Assembly: GCA_031284195.1 (NCBI GenBank)
Contig: JAITAI010000150.1
Span: 1 to 5,771, forward strand
DNA length: 5,771 nt
Origin: Treponema sp.
GTDB lineage: Bacteria; Spirochaetota; Spirochaetia; Treponematales; Breznakiellaceae
Reading direction: 5' to 3'
The position numbers were made by a program, and so were the translations under genes. Positions 1 through 5,771 of the stretch are shown piece by piece (the first letter of the stretch is position 1; each line of letters begins with the position of its first letter). The notes under the pieces were generated by a model. It made no database searches. It was not told where the DNA came from and saw only the letters and a program-made list of their open reading frames with translations.

Positions 1-734
1 TTTGGGTAAGGCTATCAAACGGTATTTTTTTTGACAGGTACTGCCGTATCAGCCCGTTGGTGTGTTCGTTCAGTCCCCGTTCCCATGAGTGATAGGGATG
101 GTCGAAATAGATGTCCAGCTCAAGATCTCGCGACAGGCTTTTATGCGCCGCGAATTCCTTGCCGTTGTCCAGCGTCAGGGTGTCTCGCATCGGCGCGGAT
201 ATTGGCTTGAAGGCGCGGACGGCGGCCTTGTTCACGGTTGTTGCCCTCTTGTCCGGTATTATCTTTGCCCGAAGCACTTTGGTCTTCCGGTCAACAAAAG
301 TGGCTATGTAGACGTTTTTACCGGCGCTTTCTCTGGTGTCCCCCTCACCCGCACGGGACTTCTCTTCGACGATTTTCGGGCGTTCATCGAAGGAGCTACG
401 GTCACGTATCTGGCTGCGACGGTCTTTTACCCCCTTCCGATGGCGCGTTTTTGCCGGAAATGCTCTTTCATCTCCGGGTCTTTTGCCCTTTCCCGGTACA
501 GACAGGTGTAGATAGTCGATTGGGTCTTGGCTTGTTGTCCGGGCGCCTTTGCGCACTCCCCTGTTGCGCCTCGTTGCCGGTATACACGCCGCCGCTCCTG
601 TTTCGGTTCAACTCGCGATAGATGTTGCCTGGATGCTTGCCACGTATCACGGCCCGATAGCTTTTGGGCAGCCCCATGCCCTCCATTGCCTTGAGCGTAT
701 GCCTTTCGTCCCGGGTATACGGGGTGAACGGCAT
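1..734 (-). pseudogene. IS30-family transposase, frameshifted and partial
   Basis: DDE transposase of the IS30 family, read in three successive minus-strand frames. Frame one starts at the ATG at 734 and encodes the helix-turn-helix region (TRDERHTLKAMEGMGL, then IYRELNRN). It becomes unlike the family near 540 and stops at 468. Frame two, from about 540, gives STIYTCLYRERAKDPEMKEH and runs to a TAA beside the C-run at 430-434. Frame three, from about 433 to base 1, gives VKDRRSQIRDRSSFDERP and then the catalytic core. The likely catalytic residues are Asp in EGDT (338-340), Asp in TLDNGKEF (167-169) and Glu in NEHTNG (65-67). The last two are separated by 33 residues, as expected for a DD(33)E enzyme. 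The usual WSPEQI-type segment between the helix-turn-helix and the TIY block is missing, and the usual GDWEGDT reads GEGDT. The C-terminus lies outside the window. This copy is probably inactive unless the frame changes are sequencing errors. Confidence 0.85.
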
Positions 735-737
735 CGG

Positions 738-752
738 CGGACCGAAGGTCCG
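738..752 (-). promoter_or_regulatory. Hairpin just upstream of the IS30 transposase start
   Basis: A perfect inverted repeat with a 6-bp GC-rich stem (CGGACC/GGTCCG) and a 3-base loop ends three bases before the transposase ATG (734). It covers the place where a ribosome binding site should be, and no good Shine-Dalgarno sequence is visible beside it. By analogy with other insertion sequences, such a structure could limit translation from read-through transcripts. That role is inference; only the inverted repeat is seen. Confidence 0.4.
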
Positions 753-810
753 ATAGACTGTGTTTTGTAACTTTATTCTACCGTGTTTACGATGCCGTTT
801 CTATGCCCTG

Positions 811-836
811 CTATTTTCGCACTTCAAAAAAAATTC
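811..836 (-). repeat. Probable terminal inverted repeat end of the IS30 element
   Basis: On the minus strand this reads as a run of T followed by TGAAGTGCGAAAATAG. It sits exactly where the small upstream gene loses its family-like sequence and meets a stop. A GCACTTCAAA-type end seems familiar for IS30-family elements, but this is memory, and the matching repeat at the other end is outside the window. The boundary is therefore tentative. Confidence 0.35.
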
Positions 837-1105
837 GGCCGGTCATTTACCGGATAGATGGTGTTCGCTGCCGTGATGTTCATCATCAGATTTCGCAGTA
901 GGTGGTGAATATTACGAGAAAAATCCTCCAGAATCTCATCGTAAAAGCCTTCAGGCTGCTGGGAACCGGTATCAACCTTGCACTTTGTTCCCTGGTTATG
1001 GACACTAAAGTCACGGAGAACGAACATAGTTAATTCCTTTCTCATCTTTCGAGCATGGTGATAGAATTCCAATTTTGAAAGTCCACGTTTTTTCTTTAGA
1101 ACCAT
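824..1105 (-). pseudogene. Small helical protein, possibly a DGR-associated accessory protein, 3'-truncated by IS30
   Basis: The open frame has 93 codons from the ATG at 1105. Residues 10-33 (SKLEFYHHARKMRKELTMFV, then LRDF) form one amphipathic helix. Residues 53-80 form a second, with NLMMNITAANTIYPV at 72-86. These two blocks match, from memory, a family of about 120-200-residue helical proteins whose members continue with a helical half ending near a KGWRK motif. Here the family-like sequence ends at about residue 88. The last codons (RPNFF) and the TGA at 824-826 fall in the T-rich IS30 junction, so the gene looks interrupted. I recall this family next to DGR reverse transcriptases, possibly as an Avd-like partner; that link is not shown in this window. 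No strong Shine-Dalgarno precedes the start. The gene is more AT-rich than sbcCD. The open frame and truncation are seen; the function is a tentative inference. Confidence 0.6.
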
Positions 1106-1119
1106 AGACCAAAATACCC

Positions 1120-1137
1120 AAAAAAATCAATTTTTTT
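1120..1137. repeat. A7/T7 inverted repeat
   Basis: Seven A, the four bases TCAA, then seven T on the plus strand make a perfect A/T inverted repeat, 15 bases upstream of the small gene's ATG. No GC-rich stem precedes the T run on either strand, so it is a poor match to a terminator. It may simply be AT-rich intergenic or promoter-proximal DNA. Confidence 0.4.
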
Positions 1138-1139
1138 CG

Positions 1140-1154
1140 AGCCGTTTCACGGCT
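1140..1154. repeat. Small GC-rich hairpin between the IS4 remnant and the helical-protein gene
   Basis: A perfect inverted repeat with a 6-bp stem (AGCCGT/ACGGCT) and a 3-base loop. On the minus strand the loop reads GAA. It lies about 35 bases upstream of the small gene's start and next to the A7/T7 repeat. On the minus strand the bases right after the stem are CG and then A, not T, so it does not look like a Rho-independent terminator for leftward transcription. Confidence 0.45.
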
Positions 1155-1243
1155 GAATAGGTTATACTCGCTTCGCTGGTACCATAGGCCATCATATCAT
1201 AGCGTATCCCTCCCCACAAGCTAAACTTAACCAACAGAATATA

Positions 1244-1915
1244 TCATTTCATAAGTCCTATCCATATCGTCTTCACTCCAGGATGGCCGTCACTGGGTGC
1301 GCATTTCGGCCCTCCCAGGTAATCTTCGGAAACAAGGTTTCCGCTGCTTCCTTTACCGTATACGGCTTCTGCGGTTCTTTCTTCACCGTGTTGGCTATGC
1401 AGTATAATAATTTCCACGCTCCTTTCCCCCAAAGTAAGAAACAGGGTACTTCAGGCGTCATGTTCAGTATCATCAGCACAATAATCGAGTACATCAGGAT
1501 AAGCGTTGTCCTCTTGTCTATACTCCGCTCCCGCAGCTGCTCTATCCCGCATCCACTCGTAAACACATAATGACACCCCTCTAGCTTCCATCGCTGTAGA
1601 TAATACCCTACTCGTATGCCTCCTTCGGAGCTGTTCACCGGCTCCCTCGTTGTTAAAAACTATGCTATCGGTGACTTCCCCTTGACCGGATGTTCCTCCT
1701 TTGCCTAGATAACCGGTAAAGCTATCGCCTCAGGTAACGTTCAATATCTGCGGCCTGGTTAACCAATACGGTGCATAGCGTAGTTATAAGACGGTTTTCC
1801 ACTCCGGTATACTGCTCCGGCGGATAGTCACTTCAACCCTCCCCTGACCCCGCTCCTTCCCTCTTGCTTCCCCTATCTTCTTGTTGTCCACCGTCGTCCG
1901 GTTGCGATAAAACAT
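1244..1915 (-). pseudogene. IS4-family (Tn5-like) transposase remnant
   Basis: This is the C-terminal half of an IS4/Tn5-type DDE transposase, decayed into fragments. From 1915, MFYRNRTTVDNKK to RVEVTIRRSSIPEWKTVL reads until a TAA at 1784-1786. A short piece, RPQILNVT, follows near 1750 in another frame. From 1704, AKEEHPVKGKSPIA is interrupted by TAG (1660-1662), where a Trp is expected, and then continues as FLTTREPVNSSEGG. The Y-x2-R-x3-E signature is present (YLQRWKLE, Glu codon at 1579-1581), but the Lys expected six residues later is Thr. Next come SGCGIEQLRERSIDKRTTLI and a hydrophobic helix. Near 1305-1325 the frame changes, and GGPKCAPSDGHPGVKTIWIG ends at a TGA at 1244-1246. After that stop, a few codons (YILLV) still look family-like. 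The N-terminal half, with the two catalytic Asp residues, is absent. The fragment is clearly non-functional. Confidence 0.85.
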
Positions 1916-1956
1916 TCAGTTTCTGGAAAAGCACCCAGGGACCTGCCGATAAGCAA

Positions 1957-4900
1957 CTACCCACCCTGAGAGGTACATAAAAAAGAACCCGCCCTAGATT
2001 TGATTACCTCTATGCGGCAGGGGATCCGGGAACGTAGCTCCCCTACATGGGAGATGAGCCCCACCATGCGGTGGTCCCGCAGTTCGTCCAAAATTACCAG
2101 GGCTTTGTCGAGGCTCCCCTCATCCAGACTGCCAAAGCCTTCATCAATGAAGACCGCATCCAATCGTACACCCCCGGATCGGGCCTGGATGGAATCCGCA
2201 AGCCCCAGGGCAAGGCTGATGGAAGCCATGAAACTTTCACCCCCGGATAGAGTGGCGCAGGGCCGGGTCTTACCGGTATAACCGTCGAATACCGCCAAGT
2301 CAAGGCCGGTCAAACCTCGACCAGATTCCCGTTGCATGTCCAAGATCAGCGCATACCGGGATTCGCTCATCCGCTCAAGCCGCTTGGTAGCAAAGGCAGC
2401 AACCTCTGCGAGGTACAAGCCCAGCAACCAGGCATCGAAGGAACGCTTTTTGGGATTTTTCCCTGCTAAATCCGTGGCCAGGGCATTGAGGCGACCGCTC
2501 TTGTCCGCTAGGATTTTGTACCGTTCAGTGGCTTCCTGGAACAGCGCCGCATCCCGCTCAAGGGTAAGCAGTTCCCCCTGGGCCCGGTCCCGCTGTAGTT
2601 CAGCTTGTTCCTGGGCCTGGGCCAGAGCCTCAAGCTTAAGCCGAAGCGTCCCGGGGTCCGCTTCCCCGGCGCTGCCCAAGGCCGCTACTTCAGACCGGAG
2701 CTGCTCAAGACTAGTTTCCAATTCAGCCATGAGGGATTCAATCCGGGTACCTGCTTCCCGCCACCGGGTAATGGCGGTTTCCATAGCCTCTGCCCTGTCA
2801 GGACTTAAGATTGCCCCTTTCAGTTCCTCCTTAGTAGCAAAAGGCGATGAGGCCAGGGCCTCTTCTAGCGCGGCTGCAGCCTCTTGATATTTTTTGACCG
2901 CTCCATCACGGCTTATCCGGGCAGCAGTTTCCCGGGCTCCTGCACCGGCCAGTTCCCGGCCCGCCTGTTCCCGGGCTTCCCGGTATGCCTTAATCTGCTG
3001 CTCCCGTTCCTGGATAGCCTGTTCCAAAACGCGGAGGGCCTCCTTGCCCCCAGATTCTCCCCTTTCTCCAAAGCCCTGTTCCCCTAGGATCCGGCGGTGC
3101 TTCTGCTGGAGATCTTCAATAGCCGCCACAAGACCCCGGTGTTTCTCTGCCATAACCGCATAGTCCTGTTCGGTCTTTCCTAAAACCCCTTCCAGTTCAC
3201 GGAGCGTCCCATACAAACCAGGAACCAAAGCGCCTGCTTTTCGGGCTTCGTTCCGCCTGAAACTGAGCTCCTGGAGCAGGGTAAGTCTGGTTTTAAGGAG
3301 CCGGGACACCTCCAAAGTATCAGGCAGAACATTCCCAGAAGGGAAACACGCCGCCAATGCCGGATCCCCTGCACTCAGGGAAGCCTCTTTGACTTGGGCA
3401 GCGATCTTCTGGAGTTCTTCAAGCCTGCGCCGTACCTTGCGGAGCTCCTGATCCTGGGCTTCCAAGGCGGTTTCTTGAATGGCAGCGTCCCGTTCAGCAT
3501 CTTTTAGGGCATGAGCTAGGGACTCGATCCGTTGGTCCATACCAAAAACCCCGCGTACCGGTACTGCAAGACAGGGATGCGTCTGGGAACCGCATACCGG
3601 ACAAGGCTCCCCGGGAATAAGCGTGGCCGCAAGATGGGCCGCCATATCTGCCCGTTCTCCCGTATCTTTTTCTTGTTCCAGTTCCTGTAAAGCGGTTCCC
3701 AAAACCGGTATCCTCTGACTCAATTCCTGTTGCCCTACTTCCCCGGCACTGATACGGCTTTGCAAGGCCCCCTCTTCAGTTCGGAGGGCCCCTGCTTCCT
3801 CGGCTAAGGTTTTCAAATGGAGAAGGGTATCCTTACTATCCCGCAGCGCTTCCCATTGGGCATCCAGGGTTTCTAAGCCTTCAGAACGGGCTTGCAGTTT
3901 CTGGAGTTCCTGCTGCTGCAGGGTATGATTTTTTTCAAGGACCTCCTTTTTTTTGCTCAATTCCAGGCACTGAGCCTTACATGCGGCTGCTTCCTGGATA
4001 TTCCGGCGAAGCAGTTCTGCTTCCCGGTTTATCTCTAAAAGAAGCGGGCGTTTTTCCTGGAATTCCCGGACTGCTTGTTCCAGGGCTGTGATCGCTTTCC
4101 CCTGAGCGTCTGCTTCCTGAGCTGCCTGCTGGGCCTGGGCAGTATATGCGTGGGCCCTTTCCAGTTCCCGCTCAGCCTGTTCCGCTTCCTTGCACTTTTC
4201 CGCCTCAAGAACCACATACTCCTTCAAGGGCTGGGCTTTTCGGGAACGGGACAAGCGGGCCTCCTGGTCTTGTATGGCCCCAGTCTCTGCGTTATGCTGG
4301 GCAGCTTCGGCCTGGATGGACCTCAGTCTTCCTGCCAGGTCTTGTTCCCGTTGTTTAAGTTCCAGTATGCGGGTTAGAAGAATTGATTCTGCGGCTATGG
4401 CTGCAACCTGGGCCTTGGCTTTTTCCCAAGCCTCTGTGGCCTGGGCACGTATCGCCTCCAGGGTATCCAAGGAAACCCGTTTTGCCACATCCCCTAAGAC
4501 CCGTTCCGCTTCCCGGGCCTCAGCCACAGCATCCCGGGCTTTTTCCTGGGCCAGTTCCTTGATGCGGATAGCTTTCTCAATAGGAAAGAGTTTCCCTAGG
4601 ACCTCCTTCCGTTCATTGGTATTCTGCTTGAGAAATTCCGCAAAATCCCCTTGGGGTAACAGGACAATCTTGAAGAACTCTTCGGCCTGTAAGCCGATAA
4701 GTTCCCGGATCTTCTGGTCTGCTTCGGATTTCCGTGCGCTGGGATTGACCGGCTTTCCCTGAACCATTTCGTACAGTACCGCAGTCTCCTCCGCAATGGC
4801 AGTCCCGGTTCCCCGTTTTTTCGGTTTCTCCTGCCGAGGGGTCCGGTCAATCCGGTAGTGCCGTTCCCCAACGCTGAAACAGAGGGAAACCGAACATTCC

Positions 4901-5121
4901 TGGTCTTCCCCCACATGATCGCTCCGTAGCCGGGCGAGGTGTCCTCCACGGCTGCCCGGTACCTTGCCATAGAGGGCAAAACAGAGGGCATCAAAGATGG
5001 TGGTTTTTCCAGAGCCGGTCTTTCCGGTAATCAGGAAGATATCGTCTAAGGCATTAAAATCAATACAAACTTCCCCCACAAAGGGGCCGAAATTTTCCAG
5101 CCTGAGCAGTTCCGGTTTCAT
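1957..5121 (-). CDS. sbcC: SbcC, ATPase subunit of the SbcCD nuclease (Rad50-like)
   Basis: ABC-type ATPase of SMC/Rad50 architecture that partners SbcD in ATP-dependent exo- and endonuclease cleavage of double-strand ends and DNA hairpins (family knowledge). The 1054 residues are close to the usual SbcC length of about 1050. In order: an N-terminal ATPase lobe with a FGPF block near residue 11 and Walker A GKTGSGKT (33-40); a Q-loop at VLLPQGDFAEFL (Gln157); a long Glu/Ala/Gln-rich coiled coil of roughly 180-490; a zinc hook CPVC (507-510) followed by GSQTHP; a returning coiled coil of roughly 525-880; and a C-terminal lobe with the signature LSGGE (958-962), Walker B VFIDE (Asp993, Glu994), the D-loop GSLD and a late His in ISHVGEL. 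All expected motifs are intact. The ATG overlaps the sbcD stop as ATGA, and only a weak GGA lies upstream, so translation is probably coupled to sbcD. No clear terminator follows the TAG at 1957-1959; the IS4 remnant starts 41 bases further on. Confidence 0.97.
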   Translation of the reverse strand: MKPELLRLENFGPFVGEVCIDFNALDDIFLITGKTGSGKTTIFDALCFALYGKVPGSRGGHLARLRSDHVGEDQECSVSLCFSVGERHYRIDRTPRQEKPKKRGTGTAIAEETAVLYEMVQGKPVNPSARKSEADQKIRELIGLQAEEFFKIVLLPQGDFAEFLKQNTNERKEVLGKLFPIEKAIRIKELAQEKARDAVAEAREAERVLGDVAKRVSLDTLEAIRAQATEAWEKAKAQVAAIAAESILLTRILELKQREQDLAGRLRSIQAEAAQHNAETGAIQDQEARLSRSRKAQPLKEYVVLEAEKCKEAEQAERELERAHAYTAQAQQAAQEADAQGKAITALEQAVREFQEKRPLLLEINREAELLRRNIQEAAACKAQCLELSKKKEVLEKNHTLQQQELQKLQARSEGLETLDAQWEALRDSKDTLLHLKTLAEEAGALRTEEGALQSRISAGEVGQQELSQRIPVLGTALQELEQEKDTGERADMAAHLAATLIPGEPCPVCGSQTHPCLAVPVRGVFGMDQRIESLAHALKDAERDAAIQETALEAQDQELRKVRRRLEELQKIAAQVKEASLSAGDPALAACFPSGNVLPDTLEVSRLLKTRLTLLQELSFRRNEARKAGALVPGLYGTLRELEGVLGKTEQDYAVMAEKHRGLVAAIEDLQQKHRRILGEQGFGERGESGGKEALRVLEQAIQEREQQIKAYREAREQAGRELAGAGARETAARISRDGAVKKYQEAAAALEEALASSPFATKEELKGAILSPDRAEAMETAITRWREAGTRIESLMAELETSLEQLRSEVAALGSAGEADPGTLRLKLEALAQAQEQAELQRDRAQGELLTLERDAALFQEATERYKILADKSGRLNALATDLAGKNPKKRSFDAWLLGLYLAEVAAFATKRLERMSESRYALILDMQRESGRGLTGLDLAVFDGYTGKTRPCATLSGGESFMASISLALGLADSIQARSGGVRLDAVFIDEGFGSLDEGSLDKALVILDELRDHRMVGLISHVGELRSRIPCRIEVIKSRAGSFLCTSQGG

Positions 5122-5771
5122 GCTTGATTTTCCGCAGCTTCGATGGCTTGTACTAATTCCTGGAAGAGTTCAATTTTATCCGAATCCGCTTCGCCGTATA
5201 TGTCCATGAGAAAATCCTTAAAGTCATCTTTATCTATCAGGGCCCGCTTGAGCGCAGCGCCGTTCCAGAAAGCGGGACTTTGCCCGTGTATCAGAACAAG
5301 CTGACGAGCCAAAGCTGCTTCCTGTTTAACCGATAGGATCCAAGGGAAACGCCCCCGAAGCAGGGCCAGAGGATTTTCCACCAAGGCGGAATCGGTAAGC
5401 ACAATCTCCAGGTAGTCCTGAGCTACCTGAGCATAGGCTGAATCCCCGGGCTCCTGGAAAAAAGAGGCGAAAGACCCGGTGAGGGTACTCAGTTTCCGCA
5501 GGGGCTGCACCGGAAGGGGGTTTATCCCCGGTTCTTGGCCCTGCTCCAAAGTAACTGCCAGGAACGCCTTGGAATAGGAGGCTTCCTCAAAAGCATAGGC
5601 CAGGGGACTGCCGGAATACCAAGCCCGGGGCCCGGCTTTTTGAAACCGATGGAGATGCCCCAGGGCAATGTAATCAAACCCGGAAAACCAATTGATGTCT
5701 ACCTGTTCCGCGGTTCCCCAGAAGTTCCGTTCAGAACCGGCTTCAAGGCCGTCCCGGGTAAACAAGTGGGC
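5118..5771 (-). CDS. sbcD: SbcD, nuclease subunit of SbcCD (Mre11-like), 3' part only
   Basis: C-terminal part (217 codons in view) of the Mn-dependent metallophosphoesterase that cuts DNA in the SbcCD complex. The gene runs off the right edge in frame: the first visible codons read AHLFTRDGLEAGSER. The start and the first phosphoesterase motifs, roughly half the usual 400 residues, therefore lie outside the window. The last metal-binding motif is present as ALGHLHRFQ (GHLH encoded at 5649-5660), followed by the family block YSGSPLAYAFEEASYSK. The remaining 130 or so residues are the capping and SbcC-contacting C-terminal region and end in an acidic helix (FQELVQAIEAAENQA). The TGA overlaps the sbcC ATG by four bases, marking one transcription unit. 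A TTG at 5763-5765 could be taken as a start, but coding continues upstream of it, so it is internal. No sign of damage is visible. Confidence 0.95.
   Translation of the reverse strand, partial: AHLFTRDGLEAGSERNFWGTAEQVDINWFSGFDYIALGHLHRFQKAGPRAWYSGSPLAYAFEEASYSKAFLAVTLEQGQEPGINPLPVQPLRKLSTLTGSFASFFQEPGDSAYAQVAQDYLEIVLTDSALVENPLALLRGRFPWILSVKQEAALARQLVLIHGQSPAFWNGAALKRALIDKDDFKDFLMDIYGEADSDKIELFQELVQAIEAAENQA

Larger units (their letters stand above)
1..835 (-). mobile_element. IS30-family insertion sequence, partial (cut by the window's left edge)
   Basis: The stretch holds a broken IS30-type transposase (1-734) and an approximately 100-base leader up to the apparent element end near 826-836. 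There the neighbouring gene's reading frame stops abruptly in a T-rich junction (minus strand). Only the end upstream of the transposase is in view. The other terminal inverted repeat and the target duplication lie beyond base 1, so the exact boundary is inferred and could be off by several bases. The family call rests on the transposase: an N-terminal helix-turn-helix and a DDE core with the typical DNGKEF and SWERG/NEHTNG blocks. IS30 elements move by a circular intermediate and make very short target duplications (family knowledge). Confidence 0.75.

Noticed and set aside
89..621. Overlapping plus-strand open frames opposite the IS30 transposase
   Set aside because: They mirror the transposase on the other strand, show no family-like motifs, and lie over well-supported minus-strand coding sequence.
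768..780. TAGAAT as a -10 box for the IS30 transposase (minus strand)
   Set aside because: No acceptable -35 hexamer lies 16-18 bases upstream, so the promoter call is not supported.
1120..1154. Rho-independent terminator
   Set aside because: On the minus strand the stem at 1140-1154 is followed by A residues, with the T run only after another 11 bases. On the plus strand the T run precedes the stem. Neither order fits.
1106..1243. Template or variable repeat of a DGR
   Set aside because: I looked for near-duplicate segments differing at A positions among the left-hand sequences and found none. The short frame ending in TYSAVKRLEKN has no recognisable variable-domain motif.
1283..1570. Plus-strand 95-codon open frame with a hydrophobic stretch
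   Set aside because: It is antisense to the conserved C-terminal part of the IS4 transposase, and its hydrophobic look comes from that overlap.
2336..2887. Long plus-strand Ser/Ala/Arg-rich open frame (183 codons), and a similar one at 4190-4762
   Set aside because: Both are shadows of the sbcC coiled coil. Their Ser/Arg/Ala-rich composition is what the complement of Glu/Ala/Gln codons produces.
1..5771. CRISPR array, tRNA or rRNA genes
   Set aside because: No regularly spaced direct repeats, no CCA-ended cloverleaf candidates and no rRNA-like conserved blocks were seen on either strand.

Overview
The window is a stretch of bacterial chromosome in which every recognisable gene lies on the minus strand. 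It has two parts. The right two thirds (about 1957 to 5771) is an ordinary, fairly GC-rich housekeeping operon. It holds the 3' part of sbcD, cut by the window edge, followed by a complete sbcC that overlaps it by four bases (ATGA). Together they encode the SbcCD (Mre11-Rad50-like) nuclease that opens DNA hairpins and processes double-strand ends.

The left third (1 to about 1915) is a graveyard of mobile DNA. Reading along the minus strand downstream of sbcC, there is first a decayed IS4-family (Tn5-like) transposase remnant with several stops and frame changes (about 1244 to 1915). Next is a short AT-rich gap with two small inverted repeats. Then comes the 5' part of a small helical protein gene (824 to 1105), and finally an IS30-family element (from about 835 leftwards past the window edge). 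The IS30 transposase has a frame change with apparent internal loss and a one-base frameshift, but its DDE core reads through cleanly. The small gene runs straight into the apparent IS30 end, so the most likely history is that IS30 inserted into it and cut it off.

The organism cannot be fixed from the sequence. SbcC and the IS proteins read like those of a mid-GC spirochaete (Treponema-like) or a similar gut or anaerobic bacterium; this rests on remembered family resemblance only.

No complete undescribed system is visible. The most interesting item is the small truncated gene. It resembles a family that I recall, without being able to check, beside reverse transcriptases of diversity-generating retroelements (DGRs). 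If that is right, this is a relic of a DGR locus broken up by insertion sequences, and any reverse transcriptase or template repeat would lie to the left, beyond the IS30 copy. No template/variable repeat pair was found inside the window.
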